Shown: positions 1 to 6,216, counted from the stretch's first letter. The stretch is 12,141 nt of DNA from an uncultured Roseburia sp. (GCA_934307185.1 CAKRCJ010000041.1:1-12141); one strand, 5' to 3'. Translations and numbers: made by a program. Notes: generated from the letters alone by a model not told the origin.

Positions 1-195
1 GCAGAGATTCTGCCAGATAAAGTAACCCTTCTTGCAGAGATTGCAGAATGGCCGGATGAGATTGATAAAGGTCGTGCAGAAGCAGCAATGAAACGTGCGG
101 AAGAACGTCTCGCGAATAAGACAGAGGCGATTGATGTAAAACGTGCCGAATTTGCACTTCGTAAGGCTTTGGTCCGTCTCGATATTGCAAAATAA
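1..195 (+). CDS. atpC: ATP synthase F1 epsilon subunit, C-terminal part (5' end outside window)
   Basis: The first 64 codons are open from base 1 and end at TAA (193-195). The peptide contains LLAEIAEWPDEID followed by an alanine/arginine-rich helical pair (KRAEERLANK, RAEFALRKAL) and ends RLDIAK. This is the typical end of the epsilon subunit's beta-sandwich and its two-helix C-terminal domain. In the family, epsilon belongs to the central stalk of the F1Fo ATP synthase and its C-terminal helices can inhibit ATP hydrolysis. Being the usual last gene of the atp operon agrees with the terminator that follows directly. The N-terminal half lies outside the window, so its length cannot be judged. 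The call rests on family resemblance of a short piece, but the match is characteristic. Confidence 0.88.
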   Translation, partial: AEILPDKVTLLAEIAEWPDEIDKGRAEAAMKRAEERLANKTEAIDVKRAEFALRKALVRLDIAK

Positions 196-211
196 TACAA
201 TAAGAAAAATG

Positions 212-260
212 CCCGGAGAGCGAGCTTCTGATATGACAGAAAGTGCTGCCGGGTGTTTTT
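212..260 (+). terminator. Hairpin terminator after atpC
   Basis: An interrupted hairpin has outer arms CCCGG (212-216) and CCGGG (249-253) and inner arms TTCTG (226-230) and CAGAA (237-241) around a six-base loop, with a short AGC/GCT pairing between. It is followed by GTGTTTTT (253-260). Its place 16 bases after the atpC stop fits the end of the atp operon. The stem is imperfect, so termination may be partial. Confidence 0.65.
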
Positions 261-316
261 GTATATGATATGATAGATTAAGAAGCCAAAAATTTGTATG
301 GAAAGAAGATGTCAGT

Positions 317-895
317 ATGAAAATAACAATTGCCAGACAATGTGGAAGCGGAGGTCATGAAGTCGCTGACCTTTTAGCAGAAAAACTTGGAATGGAGATT
401 TTTGATAAAAAGAGATTTGTGGAAGACTCAAAAGCAAGAAATGTATATGATGAGAATGCAAACTTTTTAAATGAGAAGCCAATAGACAGTTTTTTGTACA
501 GCATTGTTTTAAGTTATGGTTCCGGCAGCCACAATCCGAGGGAAAGATATATTAAATTTGTAAAAGAGCTTACGGAAGATAAATCATGCATCATTATCGG
601 AAGATGTGCAAATTATATTTATAAAGACGACGCAGAGTGCGTTTCCGTATATCTTCATGCGGATAAGGAAATCCGGAAAAAGAGAATTGAAAAACGCGAT
701 AATCTGTCTGAGAAAGAAGCAGAAAAAACAATTCAGGAAGTAGATGAAAAACGTGCTGCTTTTCAGGAACAGTGCACTGCGACAAAATGGGGCGATGGAA
801 CGGAATATGACCTCTGCATTGATACCGGAAAAATTGGGGTTGAAAAGACGGTAGAACTGATTTTAAATTATATTGAATTTAAGTATGGAAAATAA
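317..895 (+). CDS. Cytidylate kinase-like family protein (P-loop nucleoside/nucleotide kinase)
   Basis: A 192-residue protein opening with KITIARQCGSGGHEVADLLAEKLG-type sequence, the modified Walker A loop (residues 10-14, GSGGH) of the cytidylate-kinase-like family (Pfam Cytidylate_kin2). Further marks are IIIGRCANYI near residues 92-101, an Arg/Lys-rich lid (RKKRIEKRD, about 119-127, and DEKRAAF) and YDLCIDTGKIG near the end, where such kinases bind phosphates and close over the substrate. The protein is probably cytosolic; there is no signal peptide or membrane segment. Members are P-loop phosphotransferases related to CMP kinase, but many have no tested substrate, so I do not call it cmk. 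The ATG at 317 has only a weak purine-rich ribosome site (GAAAGAAG, 301-308). It stands alone between the atp terminator and a convergent gene. Confidence 0.85.
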   Translation: MKITIARQCGSGGHEVADLLAEKLGMEIFDKKRFVEDSKARNVYDENANFLNEKPIDSFLYSIVLSYGSGSHNPRERYIKFVKELTEDKSCIIIGRCANYIYKDDAECVSVYLHADKEIRKKRIEKRDNLSEKEAEKTIQEVDEKRAAFQEQCTATKWGDGTEYDLCIDTGKIGVEKTVELILNYIEFKYGK

Positions 896-896
896 A

Positions 897-940
897 AATA
901 AGGGACTGTTGCATTAAGTATAATGCAACAGTCCCTTATT
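897..940. terminator. Bidirectional terminator between convergent genes
   Basis: The arms 897-916 and 921-940 are perfect 20-base inverted complements (AATAAGGGACTGTTGCATTA on the left) around the four-base loop AGTA. On the + strand the right arm ends TTATT and runs into TTATAG. On the - strand the stem is followed by TTTTATTTTC. It lies one base after the kinase-like gene's stop and directly touches the stop codon of the convergent YitT-family gene at 941, so it can serve both. Confidence 0.85.
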
Positions 941-1795
941 TTATAGCTTTGGCTGATATCGTATGTCAGATACGGTATATACCGTGATAAAAGCCTGTGG
1001 GTCTTCGTGGCTCATATAATTCATTAATTTCTGGTATTCAGATTTATCTACAATTGTAATTATCTCATTCTTTTTCTGCATATTATAGGCACCAATTGAT
1101 TCGTAAATTGTGGCACCACTGTGCAAATCATTCAGAATAAACTGGCGGAGCGGTTCTTCTTTTTCGGTAATAATGCAGACACGGCGTTTGATGTCGTGGC
1201 TGAAAATAAAATGATCCAGAATAATACCATTAAAGTATGTTCCCAAAATACTGAGCACAACTGTTTTCTTGTCATACACAAGTGCGGCAGATAATGCAAC
1301 ACACATACCGGAAAGGGACATGGCTCTGCCAAGCTCCATGTGCAGATATTTATTCATAATTTTAGCAACAATATCCAGTCCGCCGGAAGAGGCATTTCTG
1401 TTAAACAAAATACTTAACCCCACACTGACAACTAAAATATAGCATAGAACATCTAATTCCTGGCTTCCGGTGATTGAGGTGTAATCAGGAAAAATAATTT
1501 CAAAAAGTCCAAGGAAAAGAGGTAACAGAATACTGGTATAAACTGTTTTTACGCCAAATTCTTTTCCGCAGGTAAAAAATCCGATGATTAACAGCACAAC
1601 ATTTAAAATCATAGTAATTGCTGAAAGTGGCAAAGGAATAAAATTGGAAAGTACAATGCCGAGACCGGATATACTGCTGACAGATGCGTGGCTAGGTACA
1701 AGAAAAAAGAATACAGCGGCAGCAATAATCGCGACAGCGGCAGTTAAAATGAGAGTTTCTTTTAACAATTCAGAATAGTTTATTTTCTTAGACAT
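941..1795 (-). CDS. YitT-family integral membrane protein (DUF161 with C-terminal DUF2179)
   Basis: This 284-residue protein has an N-terminal membrane half and a soluble C-terminal domain. Hydrophobic segments lie at about 13-33, 55-75, 82-103, 115-131, 158-174 and possibly 178-195. ASSGGLDIVAKI (135-146) is the glycine-rich block typical of YitT proteins. The tail contains HSGATIYESIGAY (225-237), then IITIVDKSEYQKL and ITVYTVSDIRY, the usual DUF2179 domain after the membrane part. Length fits the family (about 280-290). The start is supported by AGGAG (complement of 1804-1808) eight bases upstream of ATG. Function in this family is largely unknown; transport has been proposed but I cannot assign a substrate. 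It is transcribed alone, opposite to all other genes here. Confidence 0.9.
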   Translation of the reverse strand: MSKKINYSELLKETLILTAAVAIIAAAVFFFLVPSHASVSSISGLGIVLSNFIPLPLSAITMILNVVLLIIGFFTCGKEFGVKTVYTSILLPLFLGLFEIIFPDYTSITGSQELDVLCYILVVSVGLSILFNRNASSGGLDIVAKIMNKYLHMELGRAMSLSGMCVALSAALVYDKKTVVLSILGTYFNGIILDHFIFSHDIKRRVCIITEKEEPLRQFILNDLHSGATIYESIGAYNMQKKNEIITIVDKSEYQKLMNYMSHEDPQAFITVYTVSDIRYQPKL

Positions 1796-1861
1796 TTTTA
1801 ATTCTCCTAATGGTATTCTGGGCTATCATGACTTAAAATATTTGGAGCTAACTCATTTTTC

Positions 1862-1884
1862 CTATGATAGTAAAAAAATCATAG
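1862..1884. repeat. Inverted repeat overlapping the candidate yitT -10 box
   Basis: CTATGAT (1862-1868) and ATCATAG (1878-1884) form a perfect 7-base inverted repeat with a nine-base, A-rich centre. The distal arm coincides with the candidate -10 box. A further CTATCAT lies at 1823-1829 in the leader. The position suits an operator, but AT-rich intergenic DNA gives such repeats by chance. Confidence 0.3.
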
Positions 1885-1906
1885 CATAAAAAGAGGTAAA
1901 GCACAA
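1878..1906 (-). promoter_or_regulatory. Candidate sigma-A-type promoter for the YitT-family gene
   Basis: Read on the - strand, TTGTGC (complement of 1901-1906) and TATGAT (complement of 1878-1883) are separated by exactly 17 bases. The -10 matches TATAAT at five of six places, the -35 only at three. The predicted transcript would start near 1870, leaving about 75 bases of leader before the ATG at 1795. Confidence 0.4.
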
Positions 1907-1907
1907 T

Positions 1908-1991
1908 TTATTCCAAAACTAATAATAAAGCCATTTTAAATTTGCCATCTGCTGTAACGCAGTGAAGTCCGTTCTTGTCAAAACGGAAGTT
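1908..1991 (-). other. Open 27-codon stretch without a start codon; possible gene or repeat remnant, with two small hairpins
   Basis: On the - strand the stretch from the stop TAG (1992-1994) to TAA (1908-1910) reads NFRFDKNGLHCVTADGKF followed by KMALLLVLE. It has no usable start before the late Met and no ribosome site. The same DNA is richer in G+C than its surroundings and can fold: CTGC/GCAG (1949-1952 with 1959-1962) and TCCGTT/AACGGA (1968-1973 with 1982-1987), the latter extended by GAA/TTC (1964-1966 with 1990-1992). It could be a scrap of a decayed gene, part of a dispersed repeat, or chance. I do not claim it is translated. Confidence 0.25.
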
Positions 1992-2112
1992 CTACTTTAT
2001 GAAAAAATTGTAAGAAATGTTTGCTTTTATACATAATATATGATATATTTTACTATATTTTAAGTTTAAAAAGTTAATTCTATAACTTTTTACAAATATC
2101 TAAATCATATCA

Positions 2113-3138
2113 ATGGCCTATTTTCAAAGTTTATATTCAAATATAATTCCAGAGATGAAGCAACAATCACACGAAAATATTAAAAGAAATAAAAAGGAAA
2201 AAATCTTTTTTGCGGGGGAGGGATATGCTAAAATAAGAAAAGGGATTATTGCATCATTATTAAATAAAGCACCGGAAGAAATTGAGAGTACAGAATTATT
2301 ACCGACGCACCTGCGGAGAGAGTACGCAGATGATAAGCTTGGAATTATGGACGTGCGCGTAAAATTGAAGGACGAAACAAAAATTAATTTTGAGATGCAG
2401 GTTGCCAAGTTTGATTTGTGGTCGAACAGAGTAGTATTTTATCTAAGTAAAATGTATATAGAACAAATTGAAAGAGGAGACTCTTATGAAGAATTAAAGA
2501 AGTGTATCCATGTAAGCATATTGGATTTTATTCATTTCCCGGATGATGAAAAATGGTATCATAAGATTTCATTTTGTGATGTGGAAACCGGAAAAATATA
2601 TACAGACCTGATGGAAATTCATGTTTTTGAATTAGGCAAACTGCCTCCGGAGAGCGAAAATGAAGAAGGAATTATTCGATGGATGCGTTTTTTCGGCAGC
2701 AGAAGCAGAGAGGAGCTAGAGGAAGTGGCGGAAAAGGATGAATACATTGAAGAAGCATACGAAGAACTGAAGAAACTGAGTGCAAGTCAGAAGAAAAGGA
2801 TTGAGTATGAGCAGAGACAGAAGGCGTTTCGGGACCATAAATGGATGATGGAGTCAGCGAAGCGGCAGGCAGAGGCAGCCATACAGGAGGGATTGCAGCA
2901 AGGATTGCAACAGGGATTACAACAGGGAATACAGGAGGGAATACAACAAGGAATGCAACAAGGAATACAGCAAGGAATACAGCAAGGGATTGAACAGGGA
3001 GAGCATGCAAAATTACAGTCTATTGTTGAGAAAAAATTAAATCGTGGCATGTCAGTAAAAGAAATAGCAGAATTTTTAGAAGAAGATGAAGCATTAATTG
3101 AAACATTTGCCAGGGAGAGTGAGAAACATGCAGATTGA
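2113..3138 (+). CDS. Rpn-family PD-(D/E)XK nuclease / putative transposase with Gly-Gln repeat tail
   Basis: A 341-residue protein. Residues about 25-180 look like the PD-(D/E)XK nuclease domain of the Rpn/YhgA-like family (PDDEXK_2): KLGIMDVRV places the catalytic Asp at 80, and INFEMQV supplies the Glu94-Met-Gln96 signature. YLSKMYIEQIERGDSYEELKKCIHVSILDF (about 110-140) is the usual continuation. Residues 190-258 are charged and helical. Nine GxQQ-type repeats (260-295) follow, then a short C-terminal segment containing LNRGMSVKEIAEFLEEDE. Family members are DNA endonucleases, annotated as transposases, with reported links to recombination and phage defence. ATG 2113 is the first possible start after an in-frame stop (TAA 2101-2103), and it has no visible Shine-Dalgarno sequence, so it is probably poorly translated or leaderless. 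The gene overlaps the acetyltransferase by 11 bases. Confidence 0.85.
   Translation: MAYFQSLYSNIIPEMKQQSHENIKRNKKEKIFFAGEGYAKIRKGIIASLLNKAPEEIESTELLPTHLRREYADDKLGIMDVRVKLKDETKINFEMQVAKFDLWSNRVVFYLSKMYIEQIERGDSYEELKKCIHVSILDFIHFPDDEKWYHKISFCDVETGKIYTDLMEIHVFELGKLPPESENEEGIIRWMRFFGSRSREELEEVAEKDEYIEEAYEELKKLSASQKKRIEYEQRQKAFRDHKWMMESAKRQAEAAIQEGLQQGLQQGLQQGIQEGIQQGMQQGIQQGIQQGIEQGEHAKLQSIVEKKLNRGMSVKEIAEFLEEDEALIETFARESEKHAD
2890..2997 (+). repeat. Nine tandem 12-bp units coding GxQQ within the Rpn-family gene
   Basis: Nine in-frame 12-base units of the form GGA-(TTG/ATA/ATG)-CAR-CAR code GLQQ three times, GIQE, GIQQ, GMQQ, GIQQ twice and GIEQ, with one extra Gly codon after. Units differ mainly at the second codon and at silent A/G positions. 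Two neighbouring units (2962-2973 and 2974-2985) are identical, which suggests recent copying. The array can change length by slippage without shifting the frame. Similar glycine-glutamine tails are common in this family. Confidence 0.9.
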
Positions 3139-3700
3139 GAAAAAAGAAGTGAATATTCACGGAAAAACGATTGTATTGCGAAGTCTGGCGGAAAAGGATG
3201 CGCAGACATTTACGGATATAAGAAGGATTACTTACGGGGAGACTTATTTTCTTGCGCGATATCCCGAGGAAAATTATATGACGCCGGAAATTGCAAAGAA
3301 TATGATAGAGATTACGTTGCAGAGGGAAGATGAGTTTTTACTCGGTGCCTTTGATGTGGATAAGATGATTGGCTGTGTTATAGTTGCAAAAGACGGAAGT
3401 CACATCAAGTTCCGCCATAAGGCGGGAATCGGAATTTTCATTTTACAGGAATACTGCGGAATGGGGCTAGGACGCATTATGATGGAGCAAGCCATACAAG
3501 CTACAAAAACGACAGGGTTAGAGCAGCTTAACCTTGGTGTGTTTGATGACAATATGGGAGCGATACATTTATACCGACAACTGGGTTTTAAAGAATGGGG
3601 CAGGGAGCCACATGCGTTTAAGTTAAAAGACGGAACTTACAGGGACGAGATACAGATGGTGCTGTTTTTAACAAAAGATACTTTTGAGGAAAAGGGTTAA
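3128..3700 (+). CDS. GNAT-family N-acetyltransferase
   Basis: A 190-residue cytosolic protein when started at ATG 3128, chosen because AGGGAG (3112-3117) sits about ten bases upstream; an in-frame TTG at 3098 lacks such a site. The acetyl-CoA-binding motif A is QEYCGMGLGRIMMEQAI (107-123), with the QxxGxG-type phosphate loop. NLGVFDDNMGAIHLYRQLGF (135-154) is the motif B strand-helix of GNAT enzymes. IVLRSLAEKDA near the N-terminus is also typical. The acceptor cannot be told from sequence; small amines, protein N-termini and antibiotics are all possible in this family. The start lies inside the end of the nuclease gene (11-base overlap), and the stop is three bases before the phosphatase start, so the three genes are probably translated from one message with coupling. 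Confidence 0.87.
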   Translation: MQIEKKEVNIHGKTIVLRSLAEKDAQTFTDIRRITYGETYFLARYPEENYMTPEIAKNMIEITLQREDEFLLGAFDVDKMIGCVIVAKDGSHIKFRHKAGIGIFILQEYCGMGLGRIMMEQAIQATKTTGLEQLNLGVFDDNMGAIHLYRQLGFKEWGREPHAFKLKDGTYRDEIQMVLFLTKDTFEEKG

Positions 3701-3703
3701 GCG

Positions 3704-4306
3704 ATGAAGTTATATTTTGTACGTCATGGTGAAACAGATTGGAATGTGAAGAAAAAAATTCAGGGAAAAACAGATATTCCGCTGAATGATAACGGAATTC
3801 GTCAGGCGAAGGAATTAGCAAATCGGCTGGTGGAGGAGAAAGTATCGGTGAAGCATGTATATCATTCACCACAGCTTCGTGCCGCGAAGACAGCGCAGAT
3901 TGCTGCGGAAGCGCTTCATGCAGAATGTATAGCAATGGACGGTCTGATAGAGATGAACCTTGGTAAATGGGAAGGCTCAAACTGGCGTATTATTGAGCGT
4001 GAAAATAGTGAGGAGTACCAGGAGTGGAGAAAAGACCGTCGTTTTGCAAAAACACCAGGCGGGGAAAGCTACAACGATGTGGTGAAGCGTACATTAGAGA
4101 CGATGGAATGCATCATAAAAAAAGAGAACAGCGATGTGCTCATTGTGACGCACAGCGCAATCATTATGGCGCTGCGCTGCTATATCGCAGGGCTTCCATT
4201 TGAGGAAATGGTGCGGAAATTTAAAACAAGAAACGCAGAGGTTGTCATGATTGAGAGCTTCAAAATATTAGCGGCAATTGACCGGTTTAAAAAAGAGATG
4301 GAATAA
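3704..4306 (+). CDS. Histidine phosphatase family protein (phosphoglycerate mutase-like)
   Basis: A 200-residue enzyme of the branch-1 histidine phosphatase superfamily. VRHGETDWN gives the catalytic RHG motif with phospho-accepting His8 and Arg7. HSPQLRAAKTA supplies phosphate-binding Arg59, LIEMNLGKWEG the acidic Glu83, and VLIVTHSAIIM the second catalytic His150. Family members remove phosphates from sugar phosphates, alpha-ribazole phosphate, nucleotides or other small molecules; the substrate here is unknown. The short length and absence of mutase-specific insertions favour a phosphatase over the glycolytic mutase. AAGGG (3693-3697) precedes ATG 3704. The gene follows the acetyltransferase after three bases, the end of the trio. 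Confidence 0.9.
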   Translation: MKLYFVRHGETDWNVKKKIQGKTDIPLNDNGIRQAKELANRLVEEKVSVKHVYHSPQLRAAKTAQIAAEALHAECIAMDGLIEMNLGKWEGSNWRIIERENSEEYQEWRKDRRFAKTPGGESYNDVVKRTLETMECIIKKENSDVLIVTHSAIIMALRCYIAGLPFEEMVRKFKTRNAEVVMIESFKILAAIDRFKKEME

Positions 4307-4335
4307 ACAGTTTTGTTTGTTCCACCTCTTTTTTG
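4289..4335 (+). terminator. Intrinsic terminator overlapping the end of the phosphatase gene
   Basis: The left arm 4291-4308 and right arm 4315-4332 pair over 18 positions with one A/C mismatch and one G-U pair, around a six-base loop AGTTTT. The right arm runs into a T-rich end (CTCTTTTTTG, 4326-4335). The stem includes the last phosphatase codons and its TAA stop (4304-4306). It separates the nuclease-acetyltransferase-phosphatase trio from the fru operon. Confidence 0.8.
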
Positions 4336-4388
4336 TACCAGAGGAACTTACTTTGTAAAATCTGCACAATTTCAGAAAGTTAATTTTG

Positions 4389-4485
4389 TGAATGATTTTG
4401 ACGGAATATGATTGACTGTGACGGAAAAAGATTTTATAATTCAGTTATAAAGATGAACGGACTTGAATGATGTTGACGGAAAATG
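4389..4485 (+). promoter_or_regulatory. Direct-repeat operator array around the fru promoter
   Basis: Three copies of a 22-base element with core TGACGGAA lie in the same orientation: 4389-4410, 4409-4430 and 4464-4485. The first and third agree at 20 of 22 places; the second agrees with the first at 17. The first two are 20 bases apart, about two helical turns, and straddle the -35 box and spacer. The third is in the leader just before the ribosome site. A weaker ACGGA (4457-4461) lies 19 bases before the third core. No inverted partner (TTCCGTCA) is present, so the arrangement is head-to-tail. I infer that these bind the DeoR-family product of the first gene. Confidence 0.65.
4412..4440 (+). 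promoter_or_regulatory. Promoter of the fru-pts operon
   Basis: TTGACT (4412-4417) and a perfect TATAAT (4435-4440) are spaced by 17 bases, a strong sigma-A-type match. Transcription would start near 4447, giving about 50 bases of leader before the regulator's ATG at 4498. Repeats with core TGACGGAA overlap the region just upstream, the spacer and the leader, which points to control by the DeoR-type protein encoded first. Confidence 0.82.
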
Positions 4486-4497
4486 GAGGAGAAATAA

Positions 4498-5244
4498 ATG
4501 CTGACGGAGGAAAGATTTGCGAAGATTTTATCCATACTAGAAAGTATGGGAAGTGTAACGGTTCAGCAGCTTATGACAGAGCTTGATGCATCGGAATCTA
4601 CAATACGAAGGGATTTGAATACACTAGATGCCAACGGTCAGTTGACGAAGGTCCATGGTGGTGCGATTTTAAAAGCAGTTGCATACAGCACAAAGGATGA
4701 TAATGTTATCAGCCGCAAGGAGAAGAACCGGGATGCAAAAAACCGGATTGCACAATATGCGGCAGAGCTTATCACTTCCGGTGATTTTGTATATCTGGAT
4801 GCCGGAACGACGACAGAGCTTATGATTGAATATATCACAAGCCGTCAGGCCGTATTTGTGACCAATGCAATCAGTCATGCAAAACGGCTGGCGGAGCGTG
4901 GATTTACTGTTTATCTTTTAGGTGGTGAATTTAAGGCAATTACCGAGGCAATTGTCGGGGAAGAAGCAGTTACAGCTCTTGAAAAATATAATTTTACAAA
5001 AGGCTTCTGGGGAGCTAATGGTGTGAGTCTTCAAAAAGGTTATTCAACACCGGAGTTAAAAGAGGCAATGGTAAAAAAGAAATCTATGGAGAACTGCAAA
5101 CAGCGTTATATTCTGGCAGATGAAAGCAAGTTCAACCAGATTTCAAGCGTGACATTTGCACCATTTGACAGCGCAACCGTCATTACAACAGACCTCAATC
5201 TTTCTGCATATAAAAAATGCAAGAATGTGATAAACGCAGAATAA
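4498..5244 (+). CDS. fruR: DeoR-family transcriptional regulator of the fructose operon
   Basis: A 248-residue regulator. Residues 1-56 form the DeoR winged helix-turn-helix: EERFAKILSILE, VTVQQLMTEL, the recognition helix SESTIRRDLNTL (32-43) and the wing KVHGGA (51-56). Residues about 75-245 are the sugar-phosphate-sensing domain, with YLDAGTTTEL (99-108), VTNAISHAKRL, VYLLGGEF, FWGANGVS and ILADESKF. Such proteins usually repress sugar operons and release DNA on binding a sugar phosphate; beside FruK and FruA the likely inducer is fructose-1-phosphate or fructose 1,6-bisphosphate. GGAGGA (4485-4490) lies seven bases before ATG. The gene heads the operon, so it probably controls its own synthesis. 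The name fruR rests on context; the ligand is not visible. Confidence 0.88.
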   Translation: MLTEERFAKILSILESMGSVTVQQLMTELDASESTIRRDLNTLDANGQLTKVHGGAILKAVAYSTKDDNVISRKEKNRDAKNRIAQYAAELITSGDFVYLDAGTTTELMIEYITSRQAVFVTNAISHAKRLAERGFTVYLLGGEFKAITEAIVGEEAVTALEKYNFTKGFWGANGVSLQKGYSTPELKEAMVKKKSMENCKQRYILADESKFNQISSVTFAPFDSATVITTDLNLSAYKKCKNVINAE

Positions 5245-5270
5245 AGAATTTTAAGAAAGGAACCAATAAA

Positions 5271-6197
5271 ATGATTTACACAGTTACATTTAATCCATCC
5301 TTAGACTACATTGTTACCGTAGATAATTTTACATGTGGCATTGTAAATCGCACAAAGGATGAGATTATTTTTCCAGGTGGAAAAGGAATTAATGTTTCCA
5401 TGGTATTAAAAAATCTTGGATATGAAAACACAGCACTTGGATTTTTAGCAGGATTTACCGGAAACAGAATACAGGAATTGTTAGAAGAAAAAGGAGTTCG
5501 AACAGATTTTATTAAGGTAGAAAAAGGCATTTCAAGAATTAATGTCAAACTTCGTTCCAATGAAGAGTCTGAGATTAACGGACAGGGACCGGCAATCGGG
5601 GACGCAGATATTAAAAAGCTTTATGAAAAGTTAGATACTTTGTCAGACGGAGATATTCTTGTACTTGCAGGAAGTATTCCGGATGTGATGCCGGGTTCCA
5701 TGTATATGGATATTATGAAGCATTTACAGGGAAAAGATTTAAAGATTGCTGTGGATGCAACCAAAGATTTGCTGGTAAATGTTTTGCAATATCATCCATT
5801 TCTGATTAAACCGAACAATCATGAGCTTGGAGAGATTTTCGGTGTGAAGATTGAAAGCAAGGCAGATGTTATCACTTATGCGAAAAAGATGCAGGAAAAG
5901 GGTGCAAGAAATGTTCTTGTCTCCATGGCAGGGGACGGAGCAGTGCTTGTGGCAGAGGACGGAAGCATTTATCAGTCAGAGGCACCGAAGGGAAAAGTTG
6001 TAAATTCAGTTGGAGCGGGAGACTCCATGGTAGCAGGATTTTTAGCAGGTTATCTGGAGAATAACAGCTATGACAAAGCTTTTCAGATGGGTGTATGTAC
6101 CGGAAGTGCATCTGCATTTTCCGAGGAACTGGCTACAAAAGCAGAGGTACTTGCTTTATTAGATACAAATAAGAAACTATTTGTTGGGGAAAAGTAA
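5271..6197 (+). CDS. fruK: 1-phosphofructokinase
   Basis: A 308-residue PfkB-family sugar kinase that phosphorylates fructose-1-phosphate with ATP to fructose 1,6-bisphosphate in the cytosol. The N-terminus IYTVTFNPSLDYIV is characteristic of 1-phosphofructokinases. GGKGINVS (36-43) is the first PfkB signature region, VLAGSIPD (131-138) and KPNNHELGEIFG (180-191) are typical inner motifs, and NSVGAGDSMVAGFLAGY (245-261) is the second signature with catalytic Asp251. ATG 5271 is preferred to the in-frame upstream start at 5217 because GAAAGG (5255-5260) precedes it and the protein then begins exactly as family members do. It starts 26 bases after the regulator's stop. Tagatose-6-phosphate kinase is a related alternative, but the neighbouring fructose permease argues for FruK. 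Confidence 0.94.
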   Translation: MIYTVTFNPSLDYIVTVDNFTCGIVNRTKDEIIFPGGKGINVSMVLKNLGYENTALGFLAGFTGNRIQELLEEKGVRTDFIKVEKGISRINVKLRSNEESEINGQGPAIGDADIKKLYEKLDTLSDGDILVLAGSIPDVMPGSMYMDIMKHLQGKDLKIAVDATKDLLVNVLQYHPFLIKPNNHELGEIFGVKIESKADVITYAKKMQEKGARNVLVSMAGDGAVLVAEDGSIYQSEAPKGKVVNSVGAGDSMVAGFLAGYLENNSYDKAFQMGVCTGSASAFSEELATKAEVLALLDTNKKLFVGEK

Positions 6198-6216
6198 AAA
6201 AAGGAGGATTTTTCAA

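Noticed and set aside
2672..3010. Second - strand open frame with valine/phenylalanine/proline-rich repeats across the same array
   Set aside because: It is another frame of the same 12-base repeat and has no independent coding support.
3098..3127. Upstream in-frame TTG start for the acetyltransferase
   Set aside because: No ribosome site precedes it, while ATG 3128 has AGGGAG at a good distance and gives the normal family N-terminus.
2113..3138. Insertion sequence with terminal inverted repeats around the Rpn gene
   Set aside because: Despite the transposase label of the family, I found no terminal inverted repeats or target duplication flanking it, and its 3' end overlaps the next gene.
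2787..3209. Cysteine- and proline-rich open frame on the - strand opposite the Rpn repeat
   Set aside because: Its CCIP-type repeats are simply the complement of the GxQQ-coding units; there is no ribosome site and it lies opposite clearly coding sequence.
5217..5270. N-terminal extension of 1-phosphofructokinase from an upstream start
   Set aside because: The extra residues overlap the regulator's coding end and are not family-like; ATG 5271 has its own ribosome site.
6181..6216. N-terminal extension of FruA from an upstream start
   Set aside because: It would overlap fruK; AAGGAGG just before ATG 6217 decides the start.
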